Assembly: GCA_036435485.1 (NCBI GenBank)
Contig: CM071595.1
Span: forward strand, 1,302,001-1,366,000
Length of the DNA stretch: 64,000 nt
DNA from: Saposhnikovia divaricata
Taxonomy: Eukaryota > Streptophyta > Magnoliopsida > Apiales > Apiaceae
Direction of reading: 5' to 3'
The notes under the pieces: generated by a model
What the model was told of the DNA's origin: nothing
Seen by the model: the letters and a program-made list of their open reading frames with translations, nothing else
Databases searched by the model: none
Position numbers and translations under genes: made by a program
Shown here: positions 1 to 10,647 of the stretch, piece after piece
Position numbering within the stretch: position 1 is the first letter of the stretch
How the letters are laid out: every line of letters starts with the position of its first letter

Positions 1-169
1 AAAATGGTCCGACTCGATTTTTAACAATATCCCGTGTACTAACCCCTTTGAGGATTATCCAAAAACCGAGTTTTGACTATATAAGCTCCGATACAGGTCT
101 GAATTGTGTCAAATAAAATTTCGTTGAATTCCAATAACCCATAGGAACAAAATATTTAAAAATATCAAC
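1..169. repeat. Monomer type A (reference copy)
   Basis: Diagnostic sites: T14 ('gactcg'), C45, 'gaggattat' at 50-58, A61, 'tttgac' at 72-77, A83 (giving TATATAAG), A93 ('gatacagg'), T107 ('tgtgtc'), T156 (giving TTTAAA) and the ending 'atatcaac'. A subtype A' has A110 ('tgtgtaaa'), for example at 1860 and 15042. Type A opens the 11-mer, 6-mer and 5-mer HORs of domain I and the 4-mer HOR of domains II and IV. It differs from type C at 13 of 169 sites by my count, and from type B at five. Confidence 0.9.
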
Positions 170-338
170 AAAATGGTCCGACCCGATTTTTAACAATATC
201 CCGTGTACTAACCCCTTTGAGGATTATCCAAAAACCGAGTTTTGACTATATAAGCTCCGATTCAGGTCTGAATTGCGTCAAATAAAATTTCGTTGAATTC
301 CAATAACCCATAGGAACAAAATATGTAAAAATATCCAC
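170..338. repeat. Monomer type B (reference copy)
   Basis: Like type A, but with C14 ('gacccg'), T93 ('gattcagg'), C107 ('gcgtc'), G156 (no TTTAAA) and the ending 'atatccac'. It keeps A83 and therefore TATATAAG at 78-85. It occurs twice in each 11-mer HOR, at positions 2 and 8. Confidence 0.88.
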
Positions 339-507
339 AAAATGGTCCGACCCGATTTTTAACAATATCCCGTGTACTAACCCCTTTGAGAATTTTCCGA
401 AAACCGAGTTTCGATCATATCAGCTCCGATTCCGGTCCGAACTGCGTCAAATAAAATTTCGTTGAATTCCAATAACCCATAGGAACAAAATATTTAAAAA
501 TATCAAC
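339..507. repeat. Monomer type C (reference copy)
   Basis: The most divergent class. It has 'gagaattttccg' at 50-61 (A53, T57, G61), 'cgatcat' at 74-80, C83, 'gattccgg' (C95), 'tccgaactg' (C100, C104), T156 and the ending 'atatcaac'. It occurs twice in each 11-mer HOR, at positions 3 and 7, and reappears in domain III. Confidence 0.88.
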
Positions 508-676
508 AAAATGGTCCGACCCGATTTTTAACAATATCCTGTGTACTAACCCCTTTGAGGATTATCCAAAAACCGAGTTTTGACTATATCAGCTCCGATT
601 CAGGTCTGAATTGCGTCAAATAAAATTTCGTTGAATTCCAATAACCCATAGGAACAAAATATGTAAAAATATCCTT
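508..676. repeat. Monomer type D (reference copy)
   Basis: It has C14, A61, 'tttgac', C83 (TATATCAG), 'gattcagg', G156 and the ending 'atatcctt'. In domain I, D also carries T33 ('cctgtg'). D-class monomers in domains II-IV have the usual C33. The 'ctt' ending is always followed by a type E or H monomer, so the D-E pair behaves as a unit across all domains. Confidence 0.87.
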
Positions 677-845
677 AAAGTGGTCCGACTCGATTTTTAA
701 CAATATCCCGTGTACTAACCACTTTGAGGATTATCCGAAAACCGAGTTTCGTTCATATCAGCTCCGATTCAGGTCTGAATTGCGTCAAATAAAATTTCGT
801 TGAATTCCAATAACCCATAGGAACAAAATATTTAAAAATATCCAC
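677..845. repeat. Monomer type E (reference copy)
   Basis: It has G4 ('aaagtgg'), T14, A45 ('aaccac'), G61, 'cgttcat' at 74-80, C83, T156 and the ending 'atatccac'. In the 4-mer domains site 4 is A and sites 10-11 may read 'at' ('ggtcatac'). G144 is often replaced by T ('catatgaac') there. Confidence 0.87.
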
Positions 846-1014
846 AAAATGGTCAGACCCGATTTTTAACAATATCCCGTGTACTAACCCCTTTGAGGAT
901 TATCCAAAAACCGAGTTTTGACTATATAAGCTCCGATTCAGGTCTGAATTGCGTCAAATAAAATTTCGTTGAATTCCAATAACCCATAGGAACAAAATAT
1001 GTAAAAATATCCAC
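846..1014. repeat. Monomer type F (reference copy)
   Basis: A B-like monomer marked by A10 ('ggtcagacccg'), A83, G156 and the ending 'atatccac'. A variant F' has C83 and the ending 'atatcctt' (for example 4733, 5071, 7606, 7944). F' alternates with E in the 17/18-monomer segment. Confidence 0.86.
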
Positions 1015-1352
1015 AAAATGGTCCGACCCGATTTTTAACAATATCCCGTGTACTAACCCCTTTGAGAATTTTCCGAAAACCGAGTTTCGATCATATCAGC
1101 TCCGATTCCGGTCCGAACTGCGTCAAATAAAATTTCGTTGAATTCCAATAACCCATAGGAACAAAATATTTAAAAATATCAACAAAATGGTCCGACCCGA
1201 TTTTTAACAATATCCCGTGTACTAACCCCTTTGAGGATTATCCAAAAACCGAGTTTTGACTATATAAGCTCCGATTCAGGTCTGAATTGCGTCAAATAAA
1301 ATTTCGTTGAATTCCAATAACCCATAGGAACAAAATATGTAAAAATATCCAC

Positions 1353-1521
1353 AAAATGGTCCGACTCGATTTTTAACAATATCCCGTGTACTAACCCCTT
1401 TGAGGATTATCCAAAAACCGAGTTTTGACTATATCAGCTCCGATTCAGGTCTGAATTGCGTCAAATAAAATTTCGTTGAATTCCAATAACCCATAGGAAC
1501 AAAATATGTAAAAATATCCTT
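1353..1521. repeat. Monomer type G (reference copy)
   Basis: It has T14, C45, A61, 'tttgac', C83, 'gattcagg', G156 and the ending 'atatcctt'. It is D-like but with 'gactcg' and C33. In domain I it is almost always followed by H. Confidence 0.85.
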
Positions 1522-1690
1522 AAAATGGTCCGACTCGATTTTTAACAATATCCCGTGTACTAACCACTTTGGGGATTATCCGAAAACCGAGTTTCGTTCA
1601 TATCAGCTCCGATTCAGGTCTGAATTGCGTCAAATAAAATTTCGTTGAATTCCAATAACCCATAGGAACAAAATATTTAAAAATATCCAC
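1522..1690. repeat. Monomer type H (reference copy)
   Basis: An E-like monomer with A4 and G51 ('tttggggatt'), A45, G61, 'cgttcat', T156 and the ending 'atatccac'. A subtype with 'tttccttcat' marks three related copies at 3888, 6761 and 9803. Confidence 0.86.
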
Positions 1691-1859
1691 AAAATGGTCC
1701 GACCCGATTTTTAACAATATCCCGTGTACTAACCCCTTTGAGAATTTTCCGAAAACCGAGTTTCGATCATATCAGCTCCGATTCCGGTCTGAATTGCGTC
1801 AAATAAAATTTCGTTTAATTACAATAACCCATAGGAACAAAATATGTAAAAATATCCAC
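1691..1859. repeat. Monomer type I (reference copy), EcoRI-less
   Basis: It resembles C at 50-95 ('gagaatttt', 'cgatcat', 'gattccgg') but keeps T100 and T104 ('tctgaattg'). It carries T126 and A131 ('tttaattac'), which destroy the GAATTC otherwise found once per monomer. It ends with 'atatccac' and closes the 11-, 10-, 6- and 5-mer HORs. I count 21 monomers with 'tttaattac', at about 1.8, 4.7, 6.2, 7.6, 9.1, 10.6, 12.1, 15.0, 15.8, 18.2, 20.1, 21.1, 21.9, 23.6, 24.6, 25.5, 27.3, 29.2, 30.9, 33.2 and 53.4 kb. Confidence 0.88.
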
Positions 1860-4056
1860 AAAATGGTCCGACTCGATTTTTAACAATATCCCGTGTACTA
1901 ACCCCTTTGAGGATTATCCAAAAACCGAGTTTTGACTATATAAGCTCCGATACAGGTCTGAATTGTGTAAAATAAAATTTCGTTGAATTCCAATAACCCA
2001 TAGGAACAAAATATTTAAAAATATCAACAAAATGGTCCGACCCGATTTTTAACAATATCCCGTGTACTAACCCCTTTGAGGATTATCCAAAAACCGAGTT
2101 TTGACTATATAAGCTCCGATTCAGGTCTGAATTGCGTCAAATAAAATTTCGTTGAATTCCAATAACCCATAGGAACAAAATATGTAAAAATATCCACAAA
2201 ATGGTCCGACCCGATTTTTAACAATATCCCGTGTACTAACCCCTTTGAGGATTATCCAAAAACCGAGTTTTGACTATATAAGCTCCGATACAGGTCTGAA
2301 TTGTGTAAAATAAAATTTCGTTGAATTCCAATAACCCATAGGAACAAAATATTTAAAAATATCAACAAAATGGTCCGACCCGATTTTTAACAATATCCCG
2401 TGTACTAACCCCTTTGAGGATTATCCAAAAACCGAGTTTTGACTATATAAGCTCCGATTCAGGTCTGAATTGTGTCAAATAAAATTTCGTTGAATTCCAA
2501 TAACCCATAGGAACAAAATATTTAAAAATATCAACAAAATGGTCCGACCCGATTTTTAACAATATCCCGTGTACTAACCCCTTTGAGGATTATCCAAAAA
2601 CCGAGTTTTGACTATATAAGCTCCGATTCAGGTCTGAATTGCGTCAAATAAAATTTCGTTGAATTCCAATAACCCATAGGAACAAAATATGTAAAAATAT
2701 CCACAAAATGGTCCGACCCGATTTTTAACAATATCCCGTGTACTAACCCCTTTGAGAATTTTCCGAAAACCGAGTTTCGATCATATCAGCTCCGATTCCG
2801 GTCCGAACTGCGTCAAATAAAATTTCGTTGAATTCCAATAACCCATAGGAACAAAATATTTAAAAATATCAACAAAATGGTCCGACCCGATTTTTAACAA
2901 TATCCTGTGTACTAACCCCTTTGAGGATTATCCAAAAACCGAGTTTTGACTATATCAGCTCCGATTCAGGTCTGAATTGCGTCAAATAAAATTTCGTTGA
3001 ATTCCAATAACCCATAGGAACAAAATATGTAAAAATATCCTTAAAGTGGTCCGACTCGATTTTTAACAATATCCCGTGTACTAACCACTTTGAGGATTAT
3101 CCGAAAACCGAGTTTCGTTCATATCAGCTCCGATTCAGGTCTGAATTGCGTCAAATAAAATTTCGTTGAATTCCAATAACCCATAGGAACAAAATATTTA
3201 AAAATATCCACAAAATGGTCAGACCCGATTTTTAACAATATCCCGTGTACTAACCCCTTTGAGGATTATCCAAAAACCGAGTTTTGACTATATAAGCTCC
3301 GATTCAGGTCTGAATTGCGTCAAATAAAATTTCGTTGAATTCCAATAACCCATAGGAACAAAATATGTAAAAATATCCACAAAATGGTCCGACCCGATTT
3401 TTAACAATATCCCGTGTACTAACCCCTTTGAGAATTTTCCGAAAACCGAGTTTCGATCATATCAGCTCCGATTCCGGTCCGAACTGCGTCAAATAAAATT
3501 TCGTTGAATTCCAATAACCCATAGGAACAAAATATTTAAAAATATCAACAAAATGGTCCGACCCGATTTTTAACAATATCCCGTGTACTAACCCCTTTGA
3601 GGATTATCCAAAAACCGAGTTTTGACTATATAAGCTCCGATTCAGGTCTGAATTGCGTCAAATAAAATTTCGTTGAATTCCAATAACCCATAGGAACAAA
3701 ATATGTAAAAATATCCACAAAATGGTCCGACTCGATTTTTAACAATATCCCGTGTACTAACCCCTTTGAGGATTATCCAAAAACCGAGTTTTGACTATAT
3801 CAGCTCCGATTCAGGTCTGAATTGCGTCAAATAAAATTTCGTTGAATTCCAATAACCCATAGGAACAAAATATGTAAAAATATCCTTAAAATGGTCCGAC
3901 TCGATTTTTAACAATATCCCGTGTACTAACCACTTTGGGGATTATCCGAAAACCGAGTTTCCTTCATATCAGCTCCGATTCAGGTCTGAATTGCGTCAAA
4001 TAAAATTTCGTTGAATTCCAATAACCCATAGGAACAAAATATTTAAAAATATCCAC
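1860..4056. repeat. Expanded HOR variant, 13 monomers
   Basis: Order A' B A'' B' B C D E F C B G H. Relative to the 11-mer, the A-B start is multiplied (A'' at 2198 has C14; B' at 2367 has T107 and the caac ending) and the closing I is absent. The same multiplied start recurs at 15887-16731, 83 monomers (14,027 bp) downstream. The H at 3888 carries the 'ccttcat' mark. Confidence 0.82.
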
Positions 4057-4732
4057 AAAATGGTCCGACCCGATTTTTAACAATATCCCGTGTACTAACC
4101 ACTTTGAGGATTATCCGAAAACCGAGTTTCGTTCATATCAGCTCCGATTCAGGTCTGAATTGCGTCAAATAAAATTTCGTTGAATTCCAATAACCCATAG
4201 GAACAAAATATGTAAAAATATCCACAAAATGGTCCGACTCGATTTTTAACAATATCCCGTGTACTAACCCCTTTGAGGATTATCCAAAAACCGAGTTTTG
4301 ACTATATCAGCTCCGATTCAGGTCTGAATTGCGTCAAATAAAATTTCGTTGAATTCCAATAACCCATAGGAACAAAATATGTAAAAATATCCTTAAAATG
4401 GTCCGACTCGATTTTTAACAATATCCCGTGTACTAACCACTTTGGGGATTATCCGAAAACCGAGTTTCGTTCATATCAGCTCCGATTCAGGTCTGAATTG
4501 CGTCAAATAAAATTTCGTTGAATTCCAATAACCCATAGGAACAAAATATTTAAAAATATCCACAAAATGGTCCGACCCGATTTTTAACAATATCCCGTGT
4601 ACTAACCACTTTGAGGATTTTCCGAAAACCGAGTTTCGATCATATCAGCTCCGATTCCGGTCTGAATTGCGTCAAATAAAATTTCGTTTAATTACAATAA
4701 CCCATAGGAACAAAATATGTAAAAATATCCAC
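4057..4732. repeat. 4-monomer segment E' G H I'
   Basis: E' (4057) has C14 with an E-like centre and the ending 'atgtaaaaatatccac'. I' (4564) has A45 and 'gaggattttcc' in place of the usual I centre. The same E' G H I' run closes both copies of the following long duplication (6930-7605 and 9972-10647), so it is the tail of an earlier copy. Confidence 0.8.
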
Positions 4733-7605
4733 AAAATGGTCAGACCCGATTTTTAACAATATCCCGTGTACTAACCCCTTTGAGGATTATCCAAAAACCG
4801 AGTTTTGACTATATCAGCTCCGATTCAGGTCTGAATTGCGTCAAATAAAATTTCGTTGAATTCCAATAACCCATAGGAACAAAATATGTAAAAATATCCT
4901 TAAAGTGGTCCGACTCGATTTTTAACAATATCCCGTGTACTAACCACTTTGAGGATTATCCGAAAACCGAGTTTCGTTCATATCAGCTCCGATTCAGGTC
5001 TGAATTGCGTCAAATAAAATTTCGTTGAATTCCAATAACCCATAGGAACAAAATATTTAAAAATATCCACAAAATGGTCAGACCCGATTTTTAACAATAT
5101 CCCGTGTACTAACCCCTTTGAGGATTATCCAAAAACCGAGTTTTGACTATATCAGCTCCGATTCAGGTCTGAATTGCGTCAAATAAAATTTCGTTGAATT
5201 CCAATAACCCATAGGAACAAAATATGTAAAAATATCCTTAAAGTGGTCCGACTCGATTTTTAACAATATCCCGTGTACTAACCACTTTGAGGATTATCCG
5301 AAAACCGAGTTTCGTTCATATCAGCTCCGATTCAGGTCTGAATTGCGTCAAATAAAATTTCGTTGAATTCCAATAACCCATAGGAACAAAATATTTAAAA
5401 ATATCCACAAAATGGTCAGACCCGATTTTTAACAATATCCCGTGTACTAACCCCTTTGAGGATTATCCAAAAACCGAGTTTTGACTATATAAGCTCCGAT
5501 TCAGGTCTGAATTGCGTCAAATAAAATTTCGTTGAATTCCAATAACCCATAGGAACAAAATATGTAAAAATATCCACAAAATGGTCCGACCCGATTTTTA
5601 ACAATATCCCGTGTACTAACCCCTTTGAGAATTTTCCGAAAACCGAGTTTCGATCATATCAGCTCCGATTCCGGTCCGAACTGCGTCAAATAAAATTTCG
5701 TTGAATTCCAATAACCCATAGGAACAAAATATTTAAAAATATCAACAAAATGGTCCGACCCGATTTTTAACAATATCCCGTGTACTAACCACTTTGAGGA
5801 TTATCCAAAAACCGAGTTTTGACTATATCAGCTCCGATTCAGGTCTGAATTGCGTCAAATAAAATTTCGTTGAATTCCAATAACCCATAGGAACAAAATA
5901 TGTAAAAATATCCTTAAAATGGTCCGACTCGATTTTTAACAATATCCCGTGTACTAACCACTTTGGGGATTATCCGAAAACCGAGTTTCGTTCATATCAG
6001 CTCCGATTCAGGTCTGAATTGCGTCAAATAAAATTTCGTTGAATTCCAATAACCCATAGGAACAAAATATTTAAAAATATCCACAAAATGGTCCGACCCG
6101 ATTTTTAACAATATCCCGTGTACTAACCCCTTTGAGAATTTTCCGAAAACCGAGTTTCGATCATATCAGCTCCGATTCCGGTCTGAATTGCGTCAAATAA
6201 AATTTCGTTTAATTACAATAACCCATAGGAACAAAATATGTAAAAATATCCACAAAATGGTCCGACTCGATTTTTAACAATATCCCGTGTACTAACCCCT
6301 TTGAGGATTATCCAAAAACCGAGTTTTGACTATATCAGCTCCGATTCAGGTCTGAATTGCGTCAAATAAAATTTCGTTGAATTCCAATAACCCATAGGAA
6401 CAAAATATGTAAAAATATCCACAAAATGGTCCGACCCGATTTTTAACAATATCCCGTGTACTAACCCCTTTGAGAATTTTCCGAAAACCGAGTTTCGATC
6501 ATATCAGCTCCGATTCCGGTCCGAACTGCGTCAAATAAAATTTCGTTGAATTCCAATAACCCATAGGAACAAAATATTTAAAAATATCAACAAAATGGTC
6601 CGACCCGATTTTTAACAATATCCCGTGTACTAACCCCTTTGAGGATTATCCAAAAACCGAGTTTTGACTATATAAGCTCCGATTCAGGTCTGAATTGCGT
6701 CAAATAAAATTTCGTTGAATTCCAATAACCCATAGGAACAAAATATGTAAAAATATCCTTAAAATGGTCCGACTCGATTTTTAACAATATCCCGTGTACT
6801 AACCACTTTGGGGATTATCCGAAAACCGAGTTTCCTTCATATCAGCTCCGATTCAGGTCTGAATTGCGTCAAATAAAATTTCGTTGAATTCCAATAACCC
6901 ATAGGAACAAAATATTTAAAAATATCCACAAAATGGTCCGACCCGATTTTTAACAATATCCCGTGTACTAACCACTTTGAGGATTATCCGAAAACCGAGT
7001 TTCGTTCATATCAGCTCCGATTCAGGTCTGAATTGCGTCAAATAAAATTTCGTTGAATTCCAATAACCCATAGGAACAAAATATGTAAAAATATCCACAA
7101 AATGGTCCGACTCGATTTTTAACAATATCCCGTGTACTAACCCCTTTGAGGATTATCCAAAAACCGAGTTTTGACTATATCAGCTCCGATTCAGGTCTGA
7201 ATTGCGTCAAATAAAATTTCGTTGAATTCCAATAACCCATAGGAACAAAATATGTAAAAATATCCTTAAAATGGTCCGACTCGATTTTTAACAATATCCC
7301 GTGTACTAACCACTTTGGGGATTATCCGAAAACCGAGTTTCGTTCATATCAGCTCCGATTCAGGTCTGAATTGCGTCAAATAAAATTTCGTTGAATTCCA
7401 ATAACCCATAGGAACAAAATATTTAAAAATATCCACAAAATGGTCCGACCCGATTTTTAACAATATCCCGTGTACTAACCACTTTGAGGATTTTCCGAAA
7501 ACCGAGTTTCGATCATATCAGCTCCGATTCCGGTCTGAATTGCGTCAAATAAAATTTCGTTTAATTACAATAACCCATAGGAACAAAATATGTAAAAATA
7601 TCCAC
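4733..7605. repeat. 17-monomer duplicated segment, copy 1
   Basis: Order F' E F' E F C J H I G' C B/G H E' G H I'. J (5747) is a D-like chimera with A45. The monomer at 6592 starts as B (A83) but ends in 'atatcctt' like G, so it fuses B and G and drops one monomer relative to copy 2. The H at 6761 carries 'ccttcat'. The segment is 2,873 bp. Confidence 0.84.
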
Positions 7606-10600
7606 AAAATGGTCAGACCCGATTTTTAACAATATCCCGTGTACTAACCCCTTTGAGGATTATCCAAAAACCGAGTTTTGACTATATCAGCTCCGATTCA
7701 GGTCTGAATTGCGTCAAATAAAATTTCGTTGAATTCCAATAACCCATAGGAACAAAATATGTAAAAATATCCTTAAAGTGGTCCGACTCGATTTTTAACA
7801 ATATCCCGTGTACTAACCACTTTGAGGATTATCCGAAAACCGAGTTTCGTTCATATCAGCTCCGATTCAGGTCTGAATTGCGTCAAATAAAATTTCGTTG
7901 AATTCCAATAACCCATAGGAACAAAATATTTAAAAATATCCACAAAATGGTCAGACCCGATTTTTAACAATATCCCGTGTACTAACCCCTTTGAGGATTA
8001 TCCAAAAACCGAGTTTTGACTATATCAGCTCCGATTCAGGTCTGAATTGCGTCAAATAAAATTTCGTTGAATTCCAATAACCCATAGGAACAAAATATGT
8101 AAAAATATCCTTAAAGTGGTCCGACTCGATTTTTAACAATATCCCGTGTACTAACCACTTTGAGGATTATCCGAAAACCGAGTTTCGTTCATATCAGCTC
8201 CGATTCAGGTCTGAATTGCGTCAAATAAAATTTCGTTGAATTCCAATAACCCATAGGAACAAAATATTTAAAAATATCCACAAAATGGTCAGACCCGATT
8301 TTTAACAATATCCCGTGTACTAACCCCTTTGAGGATTATCCAAAAACCGAGTTTTGACTATATAAGCTCCGATTCAGGTCTGAATTGCGTCAAATAAAAT
8401 TTCGTTGAATTCCAATAACCCATAGGAACAAAATATGTAAAAATATCCACAAAATGGTCCGACCCGATTTTTAACAATATCCCGTGTACTAACCCCTTTG
8501 AGAATTTTCCGAAAACCGAGTTTCGATCATATCAGCTCCGATTCCGGTCCGAACTGCGTCAAATAAAATTTCGTTGAATTCCAATAACCCATAGGAACAA
8601 AATATTTAAAAATATCAACAAAATGGTCCGACCCGATTTTTAACAATATCCCGTGTACTAACCACTTTGAGGATTATCCAAAAACCGAGTTTTGACTATA
8701 TCAGCTCCGATTCAGGTCTGAATTGCGTCAAATAAAATTTCGTTGAATTCCAATAACCCATAGGAACAAAATATGTAAAAATATCCTTAAAATGGTCCGA
8801 CTCGATTTTTAACAATATCCCGTGTACTAACCACTTTGGGGATTATCCGAAAACCGAGTTTCGTTCATATCAGCTCCGATTCAGGTCTGAATTGCGTCAA
8901 ATAAAATTTCGTTGAATTCCAATAACCCATAGGAACAAAATATTTAAAAATATCCACAAAATGGTCCGACCCGATTTTTAACAATATCCCGTGTACTAAC
9001 CCCTTTGAGAATTTTCCGAAAACCGAGTTTCGATCATATCAGCTCCGATTCCGGTCTGAATTGCGTCAAATAAAATTTCGTTTAATTACAATAACCCATA
9101 GGAACAAAATATGTAAAAATATCCACAAAATGGTCCGACTCGATTTTTAACAATATCCCGTGTACTAACCCCTTTGAGGATTATCCAAAAACCGAGTTTT
9201 GACTATATCAGCTCCGATTCAGGTCTGAATTGCGTCAAATAAAATTTCGTTGAATTCCAATAACCCATAGGAACAAAATATGTAAAAATATCCACAAAAT
9301 GGTCCGACCCGATTTTTAACAATATCCCGTGTACTAACCCCTTTGAGAATTTTCCGAAAACCGAGTTTCGATCATATCAGCTCCGATTCCGGTCCGAACT
9401 GCGTCAAATAAAATTTCGTTGAATTCCAATAACCCATAGGAACAAAATATTTAAAAATATCAACAAAATGGTCCGACCCGATTTTTAACAATATCCCGTG
9501 TACTAACCCCTTTGAGGATTATCCAAAAACCGAGTTTTGACTATATAAGCTCCGATTCAGGTCTGAATTGCGTCAAATAAAATTTCGTTGAATTCCAATA
9601 ACCCATAGGAACAAAATATGTAAAAATATCCACAAAATGGTCCGACTCGATTTTTAACAATATCCCGTGTACTAACCCCTTTGAGGATTATCCAAAAACC
9701 GAGTTTTGACTATATCAGCTCCGATTCAGGTCTGAATTGCGTCAAATAAAATTTCGTTGAATTCCAATAACCCATAGGAACAAAATATGTAAAAATATCC
9801 TTAAAATGGTCCGACTCGATTTTTAACAATATCCCGTGTACTAACCACTTTGGGGATTATCCGAAAACCGAGTTTCCTTCATATCAGCTCCGATTCAGGT
9901 CTGAATTGCGTCAAATAAAATTTCGTTGAATTCCAATAACCCATAGGAACAAAATATTTAAAAATATCCACAAAATGGTCCGACCCGATTTTTAACAATA
10001 TCCCGTGTACTAACCACTTTGAGGATTATCCGAAAACCGAGTTTCGTTCATATCAGCTCCGATTCAGGTCTGAATTGCGTCAAATAAAATTTCGTTGAAT
10101 TCCAATAACCCATAGGAACAAAATATGTAAAAATATCCACAAAATGGTCCGACTCGATTTTTAACAATATCCCGTGTACTAACCCCTTTGAGGATTATCC
10201 AAAAACCGAGTTTTGACTATATCAGCTCCGATTCAGGTCTGAATTGCGTCAAATAAAATTTCGTTGAATTCCAATAACCCATAGGAACAAAATATGTAAA
10301 AATATCCTTAAAATGGTCCGACTCGATTTTTAACAATATCCCGTGTACTAACCACTTTGGGGATTATCCGAAAACCGAGTTTCGTTCATATCAGCTCCGA
10401 TTCAGGTCTGAATTGCGTCAAATAAAATTTCGTTGAATTCCAATAACCCATAGGAACAAAATATTTAAAAATATCCACAAAATGGTCCGACCCGATTTTT
10501 AACAATATCCCGTGTACTAACCACTTTGAGGATTTTCCGAAAACCGAGTTTCGATCATATCAGCTCCGATTCCGGTCTGAATTGCGTCAAATAAAATTTC

Positions 10601-10647
10601 GTTTAATTACAATAACCCATAGGAACAAAATATGTAAAAATATCCAC
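7606..10647. repeat. 18-monomer duplicated segment, copy 2
   Basis: Order F' E F' E F C J H I G' C B G H E' G H I', 3,042 bp. It is the same as the preceding segment except that B (9465) and G (9634) are separate monomers. Shared private marks, J at 8620, 'ccttcat' in H at 9803 and I' at 10479, show common descent. Confidence 0.85.

Larger units (their letters stand above)
1..1859. repeat. 11-monomer HOR, copy 1
   Basis: Monomer order A B C D E F C B G H I, exactly 11 x 169 bp. The same order recurs at 18253, 25520 and 27379, and in shortened form at 21971 and 29238. This defines the ancestral HOR of domain I. The window opens exactly at a type A monomer, so the array very likely extends to the left. 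Confidence 0.9.

Noticed and set aside
7..22. Pol III B-box-like 'gtccgactc' followed by a T5 run in every monomer.
   Set aside because: One mismatch to the GWTCRANNC core, no recognisable A box at a suitable distance upstream, and the T run follows directly, which would end transcription at the box. Probably chance.
121..135. A palindrome around GAATTC ('ttgaattccaa') as a cruciform or protein site.
   Set aside because: Only the six-base core plus a shifted flank is symmetrical, too short to form a stable hairpin.
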